Shown here in pieces: positions 12,301 to 25,200 of a DNA stretch of 64,000 nt. The stretch spans positions 13,385,001-13,449,000 of the forward strand of contig NC_059476.1 in NCBI RefSeq assembly GCF_018139145.2, read 5' to 3'. A program made the position numbers and the translations under genes. Within the stretch, counting starts at the first letter, position 1; every line of letters starts with the position of its first letter. The notes under the pieces were generated by a model. That model ran no database searches. It saw only the letters and a list, made by a program, of their open reading frames with translations, and was not told where the DNA came from. Source of the stretch: Gymnogyps californianus (taxonomy: Eukaryota > Chordata > Aves > Accipitriformes > Cathartidae).

Positions 12301-15300
12301 CTCACAGGACAATATTGAGCTACACAGTCAATCAGAAACACACCAGTTAAGTCTTTTTCTTTCCTTATGTGTCCTCTTTGGGCGGTTTCACACTGATGTA
12401 ATTCATTGAAAATCAAAATAAATACAACCCTACACAGGGAAAATTGCATTTGAAGGTTTCCCAGAGACTCAGTTGCGACCAGCACTGAGAGATTACTTTA
12501 TCAGCCTTGAAAGAAATATTCATCACAGTTTTGGCAGCTTTGTCATTCAAGTGGCAAGAAGAATTCAGTTTTCCATTCAGCAGGTGCTAATACAGTTATA
12601 TCAAATCCTAAGCATGGGAGAAAATAATCCACACATACATATACATGCACAGTGCTCCTGCCCTTCCCCCGCCACCTCTTCAAAGCTCAGCAGTGGAAGG
12701 GATCTGACCTGAAATGTTAAAGCCAAGTTGTTATTTCATGCCCTGTAAACATGTGCCAGATGATTGCTTCTTTCCTTCAGGCAGAAGGACGGAAAATATC
12801 AGGTCCTCACTTGCTAACAAACCTTGGGACTCGGTATGCTTCTCCCTTTAAACACCAAATCTGCTGCTTTGTAGCTGGGAGGCTTTTCACGGCTTCCCTT
12901 CAGTCCTGCTAAAGATGTGACTTTAGACTCTGAACATTGGCACTACTGGGAAGAACTCAAGATTTCTTTAGGAGGGATGAGAACTGAAATGAGTAGGGCC
13001 CACCAGAGGAAATGTCACTTAAATGAGGGACATTTGCTCTTTTCAGAGGCCTAGCCCTTGATTTGTCAAGAAAATGGGAACTTGTTGGAGAATTAAAAGG
13101 TTTCCTTGCAGACAAAGGGATGTCTTTGTGAATGAGATACCAACACTCACTTGATATTACAAGCCCAAGCTCTTTGGGGTTTTGATTCATGAATGGGAAA
13201 GCGTATAGACATCTGGCCCCTTCAAATTTCCCCTACCTTGGCTCTGATACTGTAGGAACATTGCTGTTTATGTATCATTATTTCAAAGTGAATTAAGAGA
13301 GATTTTAGCTTTCCTCAGTTTGTAGGGTTGCATAGACAGCTGAACCATCCAAGCAGTGAGAAGCAGAGGATCCATCAGAGTGGTTGGGACGGCCAGATGA
13401 GAGCAGAAGAAATTATGGTCTTCCTAAGATAAGTTGTTCCTCTCTGTGAACCAGGGAAAAACATCTTTTAGCTGTAGAGGAGAAAAAAAGAAAGACATTT
13501 CGCACATGCTGAAAAGTAATAAATTGAAAGGGCCTGATTTCTTATAGCAAACTGAAGTAGTCTCTGTTTAACTATGTCAACTGCAGGGCTGGGTCCTGGT
13601 ATGAGGGTTATCAGATATAGCCTCAAAGTTTCTGATAGTAATTCAGTGTTGAGTACAGAAATAACAGAGGGTAAAGGAACCCTTCAGCTGAGAGACATAA
13701 AGCAACACTCAAGCTTAAACCCTGCTATTTCTCACATAAAGTTATGAGGCACTGTACACAACTCCCCCATTACATTTTCTCATTGTTGACTTATTTCTGA
13801 AGGAACCACTCCACACTGTGTGTATTCGTGCTGCTTTTCCTGTTGAAAATACCAACCTCATTGATACCTTGAGTGGGAAGTTGAGTCCATGAAACTTTGA
13901 AAGACCCTTTCCCCTTGGGTGAGAAAGACTCAAGCAAGGCCAGAAATCAATATAATAGAGTTGAAGAAATGAAAAATGGAGGATTCATATATCTGATATG
14001 ATGGTTTTTCTACTCAAGTGTATCTTTCCTTCTGATGACCCCAATTCACTTACCTTCATATCTTCTCAAAAATGTTACCCAGAGGCAGGAAAAACAGGAG
14101 GTCAGTTTTCCTACTCCCTTTGTATTGTACTCATAATTGATATTTTTGCCATTTGTGTCTGCTTGCAAAATTGTACATGAAACTAATTCGTAATGCTTGA
14201 CTTTACTTCATCCAAAATTGAACTGTAAATCTATTCTATCAAAAATACCTGTACTAGAACGGACTACTTGTGCATGTGACTGCAATATTCCAAATTTTCA
14301 TTGAGCTGCTTAGCTATAGCAATCATTATTATTGTACATAGTTAAAACATAGAAATCTAAGCTGTAGGATAAGGAATAAAGCTGAAAATACCCATGCTTT
14401 CTATATCAGTGAAATTTTACTAGGACTGTTTCTTAGTAAGAGTTTTTAATAAAATGTTTTAAATAATTTTTTCCATTAAAATGTTGGGGGAAGAGGGAAA
14501 CAAAATCAAGAAAATGTCAGTTATCTCTAAAATATACAAAGATTTATCACTCTTTTAAAAATCACATTCCAGCAAAACATGCGTTTTCGGAAGGATGACA
14601 TGTTCTAGATATATTAGTGTGTCTCCGCTCTTCTGTATTGCTCTTTCACCTTTCTGAGAGAGATGCTTTCTGCATTTCTGATTGTATTCTGCCACAACAG
14701 TCAGGAATAATAAGATCTGACAAGTTGTCCCTGAGCTGACTTCCCTACACACTAAATGATCTTTGCAGTAGATGGCATTCAACAACATAGATAACCTTAG
14801 CACAATAAGGAGATGTGGCCAGATTCTCCAAAAATATAAATTAGTATAGCTCCACTGAAGAAAAAAGAGCTAAAAGTCAATTTATACCAGCAAAGAAGCT
14901 GTGTGATACAGAGTTAAGTTGGTTAAATTACGATTTTCTTTAATTATTTGCTGTAGCTTAAGAAAATGAATTTATTTGTGTTCATTGTGAATACCTTTTC
15001 AGTAACAACTCTGTGCCTTAAATAAAATATTTATAAAAGATCTAGGAGACTCTCGTCATATTCTGGTTGGATAGAGCAGAGAGCGTTCAGACACTGTGAG
15101 CCAGGTAGTAATATTCCAGTACAATTTGTGTTTGCCTCCTGAGGTGACTGATATCACTAGCAAAGCTTAAGTGTAGTGATGGGAGAAGCTTTTGTTTTAG
15201 CAGCCAAACTGTGACAGGGGGCAGTAGGCATGAACTTAATTCTGTCACTTCTTCCACATGCAGTTTAGAAGGGCTTAGCAGAATACTCAGGGTGTGATGT

Positions 15301-16902
15301 GTTAAAGCATTGCCCTAAAATTCAATAAGAGATGCCTTAGTCATGTTTCTTTTCTAAAGTCTTACACTCTAAAGGATAGATGGTACAACAGAAAAGCACA
15401 GTTTGTTTGATATGCAGGTGGCAAAGCACAAGTAGCAAGGATTGGCTTGCAATCAGGGTTATACACACCCAAGAGACATTTAGTGTCAGGGATTGTGGCT
15501 AGCAACAAATTATTACGTACCAATAGATGTAGTCCACTTGATTAGTTTATATTGGGTAAAACTGTGCATTACTTATCCAACACTGAGAAGGTCTGGAGAG
15601 TCCTGGCACAGAGTCAATGTCACATGCTTAGACAAATGGCCTTGTTATATGCTTATTGGGTTTCAAAAGGTTAAAAAGTGCCAACTGTGTAAGCCAAACA
15701 TTTAACCATTTTGATCACCAAGAAGAGTCTGTTTCATTTCATGTCATACAAATCCAAAAAAGATCAATCCAGAGCTGAAGGAATTCACAGGGCACCTAAG
15801 TTACTATGGTGTCTATACCCAAAATCACATAAGAGAATGCTACAGGCACCATAATGTTACTGATATCTTTAGTGGAAAAGGGACAGACTCTGGAAGAAAT
15901 CTGGGGTGCAACTTGACATTAAACCCACAGTGGAGCAATTCAGCTGCTCTACCTCTGCATTGAAGAGTCCTTTCTTCCTTTTATCACCTTTTGCTTTAGC
16001 CCTGGATCCCAGGCTAACTGCAGCTACAAAGGGACTCTGGGATACGAACAGTGTTATGGAGTTTACATGAAAATCAGTCTTTTTCTCTGGAGTTTACTCT
16101 GAAAAACAGAGAAAAGGAAGAATGTTCACAAAAAATCTCTAAAGTATCTGATAAAAACAACTGCTATAAAACTTTAAGGCAGGATCTAAGCTCTGGACAG
16201 ATGAATGTTTAGACAGATAAGAAGTCTGTGAAAAGACAAGTTCAGCCAGGGAATTCCCTTTAACTTTATATTGATAGTATTATTGTCAGGAAAATAAGAA
16301 ATAATGAAAAGAAAAGTCAAAAGCACAGAGCTAAGAAGCGCATCCCCCAAAGCTAGAAGGCTGCTTCCTTTCAAACTTCTCTAAATAGTCTCTGAGATCA
16401 GAATATGATTTGAATTCTAAAAAACTATTAGCTAGATAGAGAAATTCAAACCACCTCTTGCAGCAAATGAGCAGGATGCAGTCAGATGTGGAACATTGGC
16501 TGGGGTCAGAAGGCAGTTACACAAAATCATTAGGTTTAACCCACAGAAGTCAAATCTCATGGTTAATTGAGTCCACCGGCTTTGCTTCTGCAAAGCATTT
16601 TCACCTGATTAGATCAGGCCAAGAAATGCCTTGCAGTATTATCTTGGTCTTCAAGCTACAGAAACCCTGGGAGTAAAGGGATGAAATTTTAACTCTGCTT
16701 ACTGAAACAGGAACTGTGAAGAAAGGTAAATAATATTACCAAGAATAAAAAGTTTGAAAGCCAGATGGTTATGCAAGAGAAAAAGTAGAGAGAGAAAAGC
16801 TGCTATTGTAAATGGAGCTGCACAGACTGGCTTCATTCCAGGTGGGAAGAACATCTGAATGTTTTGAAATTTTCCAGGAAGAAGAGCTCTACCTGGTGAC
16901 CA
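9391..16902. other. unannotated stretch with a purine-rich block
   Basis: No mobile element recognised. The interval 11793-11960 is strongly purine-rich (GA-rich) on the plus strand. The small basic frame across it (11811-12035) is a composition artefact. At 12781-12833 a 53-bp interval lies between a good acceptor (TTCTTTCCTTCAG) and a moderate donor (CTCG then GTATGC) and is open in two frames. This is too little to call. The remainder shows nothing supported. Confidence 0.4.
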
Positions 16903-17268
16903 AGAATCATAGAATCACAGAATCATTTACGTTGGAAAAGACCTTTAAGATCATCGAGTCCAACTGTAAACCTAACACTGCGAAGTCCACCACTAAACCA
17001 TGTCCCTAAGGGCAACATCTACACATCTTTCAAATACCTCCAGGGATGGTGACTCAACCACTTCCCTGGGCAGCCTGTTACAATGCTTGATAACCCTTTT
17101 GGTGAAGAAATTTTTCCTAACATCCAACCTAAACCTCCCCTGGTGCAACTTGAGGCCATTTCCTCTTGTCCTATCACTTGTTACTTGGGAAAAGAGACCT
17201 AGACCCGCCTTGCTACAACCTCCTTTCAGGTAGTTGTAGGGAGCGATAAAGTCTCCCCTCAAGAAGAA
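16903..17268 (-). mobile_element. 5'-truncated CR1 LINE, 3' end with C-terminal ORF2 frame
   Basis: The CR1 3' end is read on the minus strand. The terminal octamer-type repeats of ATTCTATG form lie at 16903-16925. Inboard is the conserved 3' UTR (CCAACGTAAATGATTCTGTG; GATGATCTTAAAGGTC). Upstream on the minus strand the end of ORF2 is open from about 17268 to its TAG just before 16993. It carries the familiar CR1 tail motifs [59 protein letters not shown] and [20 protein letters not shown]. No stop or frameshift occurs in these roughly 90 codons, so the copy is fairly young. It is truncated 5' within ORF2 and cannot move by itself. The open frame running on to 17397 is flanking DNA. It resembles the common avian CR1 subfamilies. 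The subfamily was not resolved. Confidence 0.95.
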
Positions 17269-17431
17269 TAAGAATAAGAGTGGATTGTTTGGGGTCCTCA
17301 GGAATGTTTCATTCCAACAAAACACAAATCTTCTATTTCTGTTTCGATTTGAAATATTAAATATTTCCCTATAGGAAAAAAACAATAAAGTGGGCAAGTG
17401 GTGACTTCCAAATGAATAAATAAAGATTCAC

Positions 17432-17470
17432 AAATTTAAATTAAATTAAATTTAAATCTAAATTAAAAAA
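17432..17470. repeat. AT-only low-complexity tract (AAATT units)
   Basis: Repeated AAATTTAAATTAAATT-type units with short internal palindromes. Confidence 0.85.
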
Positions 17471-20208
17471 AGACATCATCACATTCTTAGAATCTTACTC
17501 TTTCTTCTTTAAAAAGGAAATTAAACTGAGTCAAAAAGTACCTCAATTTCAGTAGAATCAAAAATATTCACATGGACTGACTGTGGTTCCATCACATTTC
17601 CTATGACTAGCTTTACTAGTAATACACATTAGATCCAGAAGTTGTCATATACATTGACAGCTTTCAGAAATGTTATCTTTAAAGGAGATAAAGAATCTTT
17701 AGCTATTTTTGGAAGGCACTGGATACAGCTGTATTTCTGTAAGTTTATATCCTTTCCATCGCATGTCACTGATACATATGCTAAACAGGAGTCTATTTAT
17801 ATGCTTAATGAGACATATGCAAAAATAATGCAAAATATTAATAAAGCCTTTGAATTTTGCATTGTGAGTGGAGTATTCCAGCATCCTTGATATAAGCTCA
17901 GCATACTGCAGTGACTTATTCCCAGGAAGAACTACTTTGAATCACAAGTTGAAATATATTCAACACAGAAAGAGAATGCAATATGCAGTCTCAATGAAAG
18001 ATGAAATATAAAGGATAAGACTGCCTAATTACACCAAAGATTCTGTAATTCAGTGGTGTGGCCTAATTTTGTCAGTGGCACATATATTTGAGAGGAAGAC
18101 GCATTCACTGAAAGAGCCACTAGTTCATAGTGAAAAGGATTTTCCACCTTTTAAAGTGCTCCTTGCTATCCTTCATGCCCAAGTCAAGTCTCTACTTTAT
18201 CACTAACTCTTACAAGTCATTAAAGACAGCTTTATAACACAATTTGGTTCCCATTCATTTCAGTGAGAGTCAGAGAAAACAGGCATTTCATTTCAGGGAC
18301 TCCATTTCTTTTCTGGAAATCTACCTACTTCTACATAGATGTTAGGAGGCCAAATGAGTTTCATTGCATGCTCACATACTGTAGGCAATAAAAGTCAAAT
18401 ATAGACCATGAGCTAAAAAAATAATGAAAAATTATATTTTGAGGAGCTCAGCAGAAAGAAATTCCTAGGAAAAAGCACAGTGTATCGTGTTACATTCTGA
18501 GAGAACAGCCTAAAGCGAGGGCAGAAATAAGATGAATTTACATTCCCTTTAGGCCCACTCCATTTCAACATACATTGAGTAGCAAAAAGGCCCTGAGGTA
18601 TAAATTAGAGCAACAGCTGTTTTTATCTTGCAACACCTCATACTAAGCTGCCTGCAGACTTCCATGAAACTCAAGATACCTGAACAACTATTTCAGAAAT
18701 GTTTAAATTCATATTTTGCCAGGGAATATGCACCCAAATCCCAAACAATCTCTTGCAGGTGCAAACTCTGCCCCACCAAGCCATCACTAGTTACGCACTT
18801 CTCCCCCTCCTCCCCAGCCTTTGCTGTTTTTTGGAGGAGGTCTTTCCTTTTATCAAGAGTAACTTCTGCTTTGGGACTCTCTCCTTTATTTCATAGCCTT
18901 TCACAGGTGGTATGGTGCTTGCCTGTAGCCTATTTTTCGCTCCAACAGGGGATGCTGTCCTTCTTTCCTCCTTTGTGCCACTCCCCTTAGAAAGGCTATG
19001 TAGGTGAAGACGCCTTTCACTGCTCAGCAAGGGACAGGATCGCTTTTGTTAATTGTTATCCTAATGACTGTATCACCTAGGACAAAGTTAAATGTCTCTC
19101 TCCTAACAATAGTATTCAAAGGGAGATTTGAACTGAATGCAAGCCTGCTTTAGCTTCACTGACAGCAAAGAATGACTAGTTTTGTATCAATAGCCCATAT
19201 TATGGAAGACCTGGATCACAAACATCAGATAACACTGAAACTAAGTAGCACAATTGCCACACCTTATCTCTGTTTGGTTTGCTTCTGATCAGTCACACAA
19301 AGATTATTAGAGAAAGTCACAGGCTTGCTTAAGCAGAAATCATGAAGCAGAGTTAAAATTTCTGCATATTTCCAACATCAAAGCAGTTCTGCGCCTTGTT
19401 TATCTGAACACAACCTGCCAGATATGGGGTGCTATGACACCTTGAAATATTGTCCTGTGGAAAACTCCGTACAGCCACCCCCTCAGGCTTGCCTTTCATA
19501 CTTTATTGCAGCTCTTTTACATATTCACTTCCTAAGCTCTCTTAACTGCACTGGCTACCACATTAGGATATAACTCTTATTGGCTACTCAGAAGACTTTT
19601 GTTATGCTTACCTCAGCACTTATGCTGCTTGGTCTTGTGGTTACTGACTTCACAGTTCTCTGTACATAATGATAAAAAACAACCTACACTTTCCAACTGA
19701 GCAAAAATATTGTGTCTTTTTTTCCTTTTCTAAACCAACACATACTCACTATAGGCTGTCAAGCTAACAGGATAGCTTCTATGTATCATCTGACCCACAA
19801 TGTAATTTGTTTATGTATGTCAAGCAAACAACACAGGCCTAAATTTTGCCTGCTTGTGTTTTGCTAAAGCAAAAACAGCTTGGGAAGATCAACAAGACCT
19901 CAGCTCTTGCCCCACGGTGTAGTCCACACTTTGATGAGTGATTCGAAAGATATGTGTAAGAGGAAATGTCTATGCATCTTCCCTGGGATGATATAGATAG
20001 TTTGGGGCAATCCATCATATTGCCAAGGTCAATAGTAGCCCTGTCAGGAGCAGCCCCTTCAAGAATTGTTTCACATCAGGATGGACCATGTTTTTCTTTT
20101 TCCCCTGCTGCAATATCTCAAGAACTCTCAGTCCATGTCTTAAGACAGAAAAAAGAAAGGAAATTTCTTTGAAATTTGAAACCTGCTGAAAGGCTGACAC
20201 TGACTAGT

Positions 20209-20247
20209 CTGAGACCACGTGGCCTGGCCAGACTGAGACCATGTGGC
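20209..20247. repeat. imperfect 24-bp tandem duplication with E-box
   Basis: CTGAGACCACGTGGC (20209-20223) recurs as CTGAGACCATGTGGC (20233-20247), 24 bases apart. The first copy contains a perfect CACGTG E-box inside CCACGTGG. The second has lost it by a C-to-T change at the CpG. Confidence 0.7.
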
Positions 20248-22214
20248 TAAACGTGACTTAGCTCACATTTGCAACAGCAAGGAGATTTCTTTTTTGAGTT
20301 GTAGTGGTTTTTTAGGACGGGATAGTGTTGAGGCAGTAGGTCCTGAGGTGCTATAGTAATACCACAAGCAGAGGGGAGAGAAGGAGCAGATCTGGAATGA
20401 CAGCAGATGATGCATTTCAGGATCAGCAGTAACTCAGTGGGAGCCACATATATATCATCCCAGAAGTGAGATTACAGTACTGTGCTCCCCTGAAGTACAA
20501 AACTGGAGCAGAAAGGGTGCATTGCAGCTATAATTACGCTATTAAGGTTTCTTCTCAGGGGAATTACCATCCATTCTCAGGTGCTTACAGAAATGGTAAA
20601 ATCAAGGAATATTTAGGGAGTGGAAGAGTTTTAATACTGGGTGGCAGAGCTGTCACGGGCTCTAATTTTATTCTGAATATTAGAAATTGTTCCCAGGAGA
20701 CACTTGCTCAGCACCTGACAAGCATAATATTAATCGCTTCTCCCCAGTTCTAGTTTTCAGGGTACTCTTGAGCAAAGCAAGCGACCAGGAACAATATTTT
20801 ATAGTGGCAAAAAATTAAACGTACCTGATTTAGTTTCTGGTTGCTGTCCAAATCACCACCATTAGCAGAAGTTATTATTATCTGTGCTGATTCTTCCAGC
20901 TTTATTCTTCTTAAAGCCTGAGGCTTTATCAATATATTGTGTAAAACAACATGTACAGAATCCAGACACTTCAATATCTCCTGCACGTGCACATTCACAC
21001 ACATACACAAAGCATGCCTGAGCAGCCCCAAAAGTCACTGACAAAAGAAAAGACTAGCAAAGATGATGTAATCAGTCTCTGACATCCTGAAGTAATCCGC
21101 AAAAATCAAGGGGAAAATTAAGCATGCCACTTAATGAGTGGGCTCCACCATGTCTTGTGGACTTTAAAATCTCAGAGTGCTTTTAGACATGAAATTTATG
21201 TCTGCTTTAGTCCTTCCTTTCTCCTTCCATCTTAACAGATCTGGGTGGATGGAAATCTCATTAGTTTAAGAGGAGGGGACAGGCCAGGGAGGGCTCATGG
21301 GTGGCTTATTGGGCTGTGCTCTTTGAAAGCCCCTCTTCACCAAACATTTTCTTTGTGCCCTCTGAAAGTAGAACAGAGATGAGGAACATCCTTTGCTGCT
21401 TCCTCCATCCTTCTAGCTCCTCTGAGGCCATTCAGCTGAGCACATCTCCCTGGCTGGCTGCTAGGAGACTCCCCCCACTGTCATTTAGGATATGTCAACA
21501 GCTCTTTTCAGCACAGCTCTGGTGTGTTGCCCCTCCTGCACCCTTTTGAGGTAAATCAGTGCTAATCCATGAACAATGAACCAAGGGGCAGTAGAAATAT
21601 TTGGACTAGAGTTGTTAATTTAAACTACCTGTCCTGCACCCACTTTCCTACTTCTCAGCTACTTCCAGTCCTGACATTGTCCTTCTCTAGCTACTTAACT
21701 CTGCCTGATCCCTGTGCTCAAATGTTTCAGCTGCTCGTTCACAGCTGTAAACCTCAGAGCATCCTGGGGGACCCAGGGAACCTGCCAGGGAGCTGAGTGC
21801 ACTAATGCTTTAACACATTATCTTCCCTTCACTGAGCAGCAGACCTTGACCTCATCTCTATTTGCAGCATCTTTGAGATAGCACCTGTTCCCAAGTCCAT
21901 GGAAACCAACAAATGGGCTTTGGATCAGGTGCTCAGGCTCAGATTATCAAGGAGGTGAACATAACTCTTTCCTATTGATTTTCATTTGTAACTGAGTACC
22001 TGTGCACCTGTAAGGATCTGAGTTTCTATAGCATAATGAATCCTCACAGAAAACAAACCTCACCTCTTCATCCAAATAAGTCAGCACTAACGTTCCCATC
22101 AACTGTCTGTATCAACTTACAGAGTCAGAAATGAAATATTGTGGGCTTTTTTCTGTCTAAAAAGGGACAGTTTTCATCCACCTATTTTTCATAGGAATTC
22201 TGCTTTTGTTTAGT

Positions 22215-22274
22215 ATGCAAATGAATATATATGCATGTATAAACACGCGTACACGTCTACATGTATATGCAAAT
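22215..22274. promoter_or_regulatory. paired octamer (POU-type) motifs around an alternating tract
   Basis: Two perfect ATGCAAAT octamers in the same orientation (22215-22222 and 22267-22274), 52 bases apart. They enclose alternating purine-pyrimidine sequence with CACGCGTACACG. POU factors bind this octamer, but function here is only inferred and chance occurrence is possible. Confidence 0.25.
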
Positions 22275-25200
22275 ACCCAAGCCCTTAATATCGGTGCACG
22301 CATCTTTTTCTGAATTGCAGTTATACTGAACAAAATCCCTCCAGGGCTTTTCTCGCCACTCCTTTTTACATGTTTGACAGTTTCCCAGGGAATTAGTCTT
22401 AATGCATTATTGGATATGTGTTCTAAATAATTAAATTTGACAATTAGGTGGGAGAAATCTCAGACAAAAAGAACTGAAATCCCTGAATGCAAAAAAATAG
22501 TGGGAAGGTTCTTTTTTTTTAAGCTACTCTCTCCCTCCCTTTGTCTGTATCTCCTATCCCATTAAATGCCATTGCTCATCATGTTGATATGCAGAATCTC
22601 GTCTCAGCAGGTACATTTCATTTATTGAAACATTATTTGAGAACAACTTTATTAAAGATTCAAGATGCCAATACAAGATGACATAGTGCATAGCAGCTTG
22701 TAACTTGGAAAGCTTTACAGAACTAAACAACATTCAACAGCAGGCAGGATAAGGTGTGAATTACAGAAAAGAGCAGTGTTAAGCTGATCCATGGTGAATA
22801 AATTAAAAGTGTTCAGTCACACGGTCAGTAATGAAGATTGGCAGGAGCAGGGTTACATAGACTAAAGACAAGAAATTGTGTTTGAGAGGAGGTGGGGAGG
22901 GACAGACAAAGAGGCAAGAAAACTTACTTTAGATTACAGGATGTGCAGAGAAGGCTGTGGGATTCAGGAGAAAGTGATACCTGGAAAGGCAAGGGAGCTC
23001 TGCTGTCGTATGGTTTTCTAGCTGACTGAAGGTTATTGTAAAAGGTGAAACAGACCCCGTTTAGATTTGGGTATTGGCATGTACTAGCAACGTTTCCCAG
23101 CTCTGCCTTTGGGGGCCAGAGTTCACAGTACTCTGACGTGTTTCTCCAGTGAAGGACCTGGCCCCACAAATTGCAAGACCTTTGCTCAGCTGCAGCTCTT
23201 AAGTAAGTTCATTGCATAATGGAACAAAATGTGAACACCAACTACTGAGTATCAGCGAAGAAAACATATGAAGAATAGCTGGGGAGAAACATAATGAATA
23301 ATATTATTTGTAAAGAATATCATTTAGTTGGAGCCAGAACTGAGTACTGGGTAAACAGATTTGCAAATAATACATTTGAAATACAGTGAGAACAAATTTA
23401 TCCAAAGCATTAGTAAGCCAAGCTGAAACTTTATGCCCATATCAGGGTTTTTTTTAGAAAATGCCCTTTTTTTAAAAAGTAGGGATGTCCACAAGAACTA
23501 TTTAATTGCCAATTAGGGATTTCTCAAGTTTTTGTTTACTGTAGAAAAACAGTCTTCAAAGGATGCTCAGCAAAACAAACCTGACTAATACCACTTTCTG
23601 ACCTTTTGAAAATAATTCTTGTGAAGTATTTTTAAAAGTCTGTTAACAGAAAATAGAAAACTTTGAAAAATACTGAATAAAAATAAAAATATTTCCACAT
23701 TCTTCCAGAAACAGGGGAACATCTACAGTCTGCTCATGCTATTGGCATTTGTGCTTTCCTTTTCTACTAGTGAAGACCCCTCTGTGTCCCTTGAAGTTTC
23801 TAGGAGAGGTGTTCACACTTCCCTAGAGTCAAAGAAAAAGTGTCAGCATACTTTGTGTAGTAAATAAAATTCTGCTATGCTCAAATGTCACCTCCCTCCA
23901 CCCCAGCAAGCCACCCCATAAATCCAAAGATTCCCCAGTGCCATATGATCTTCCAGTGTATGCCCTTCTAGTGTTTCTATCAACTATTCCACCAAAAATT
24001 ACAGCTTTTACATTTTGATTTTATTTCTTTTCCATCCCTTTCTCTTACAGAGCCACCATCTTTTGCAGATAGGGAAAGAACACCCAATAGGGCAGAAAAA
24101 GCATAGGTTTTCTGGAGCAGAGGGAAGGAAGTGAGTGTGGCCGAAAGTATGAAGCATGACTTTGCAAGCTAGAACATCTAGGTCCTTTTCCCAGTTCTGT
24201 TTATGAACTTCATCTTCTTGTTTTCATTTGCTCTTGTGCTAAGCCTGAAGATCCTTAGGCCAGACACTTTCCCTCAGGTCTTGCTTGTAGCACTCATAGT
24301 ATAGCACAGTCTGACATCCTTTAGATTCATCCAATAGGAAAAAATGTTAATAATAAGGTTGAAACTTATCCACCTGATGTGTATAGGATGTGATGGCTGC
24401 TGTATTCACCACAAAATACTTCTGCATAAAGTATTTAAGATTATTTTCTCAGGAATAGATGTCCTAATGTAGGAGTACTTTTTCCATGACAGGTCCATAT
24501 CCCATTTGCTAGGTCACTAATAAGTTGCCATTCAACTTTATGATGCAAATGCCTACCCTTAAGGAACTGAACTGAGAACATGAAGCCACATGGCAGAGGC
24601 TGCTAACCAGTGACCTGTGGCCACAGCCATGCTAACCACAGGTCTCCATGGGAGGTGAAGGATTCTGGGCAGCCCTTTACTGCACCCTCAGCTCACAGTA
24701 AAGCAGAAGTGAGCTGCCACAGATTCATATCTGAGCTAGAAATATAAATGGGCAAGATGGTTCATTGATCTGTTTTCAAGGAAGTTCTTTTCGAGGACAC
24801 CTGGATGAACTCAGGTAATCTACAAGTTTTGGCCCAAGTTCATAATGAAACATCCAAATTGACAGAAGTTTTGAATAAACTTATGAGTATGCAAAAACTT
24901 TGCACCTTTTCTGTACTCATTTTACTTCATTGTTAGATGCAAAGGTAACAAAATGACATGAGAGAACGTGTTCTCCATGTATAAATGCTCATTAACAGAG
25001 ATGAGAAAGCAAGAGAAGGCTCAGGAGAGAACTTTGTAATGATTTCCAATCTTTTTTGGAGACCTAAAGCAGAGTCTTCCAGAGGTAAGCTGTACTCAGA
25101 CAAATCCATCTTTGTGTCTGGAAAGTCCCCAGTCATGAAAACTCAGAACCTGATGGTGTTTAGGAACCTAATTCTCATCTCAAAGTTCAACTCCTGTTGG

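Noticed and set aside
24165..24290. Possible MIR-like fragment (AACATCTAGGTCC, TTCCCAGTTCTG)
   Set aside because: Only two short blocks match and the order beyond them is lost.
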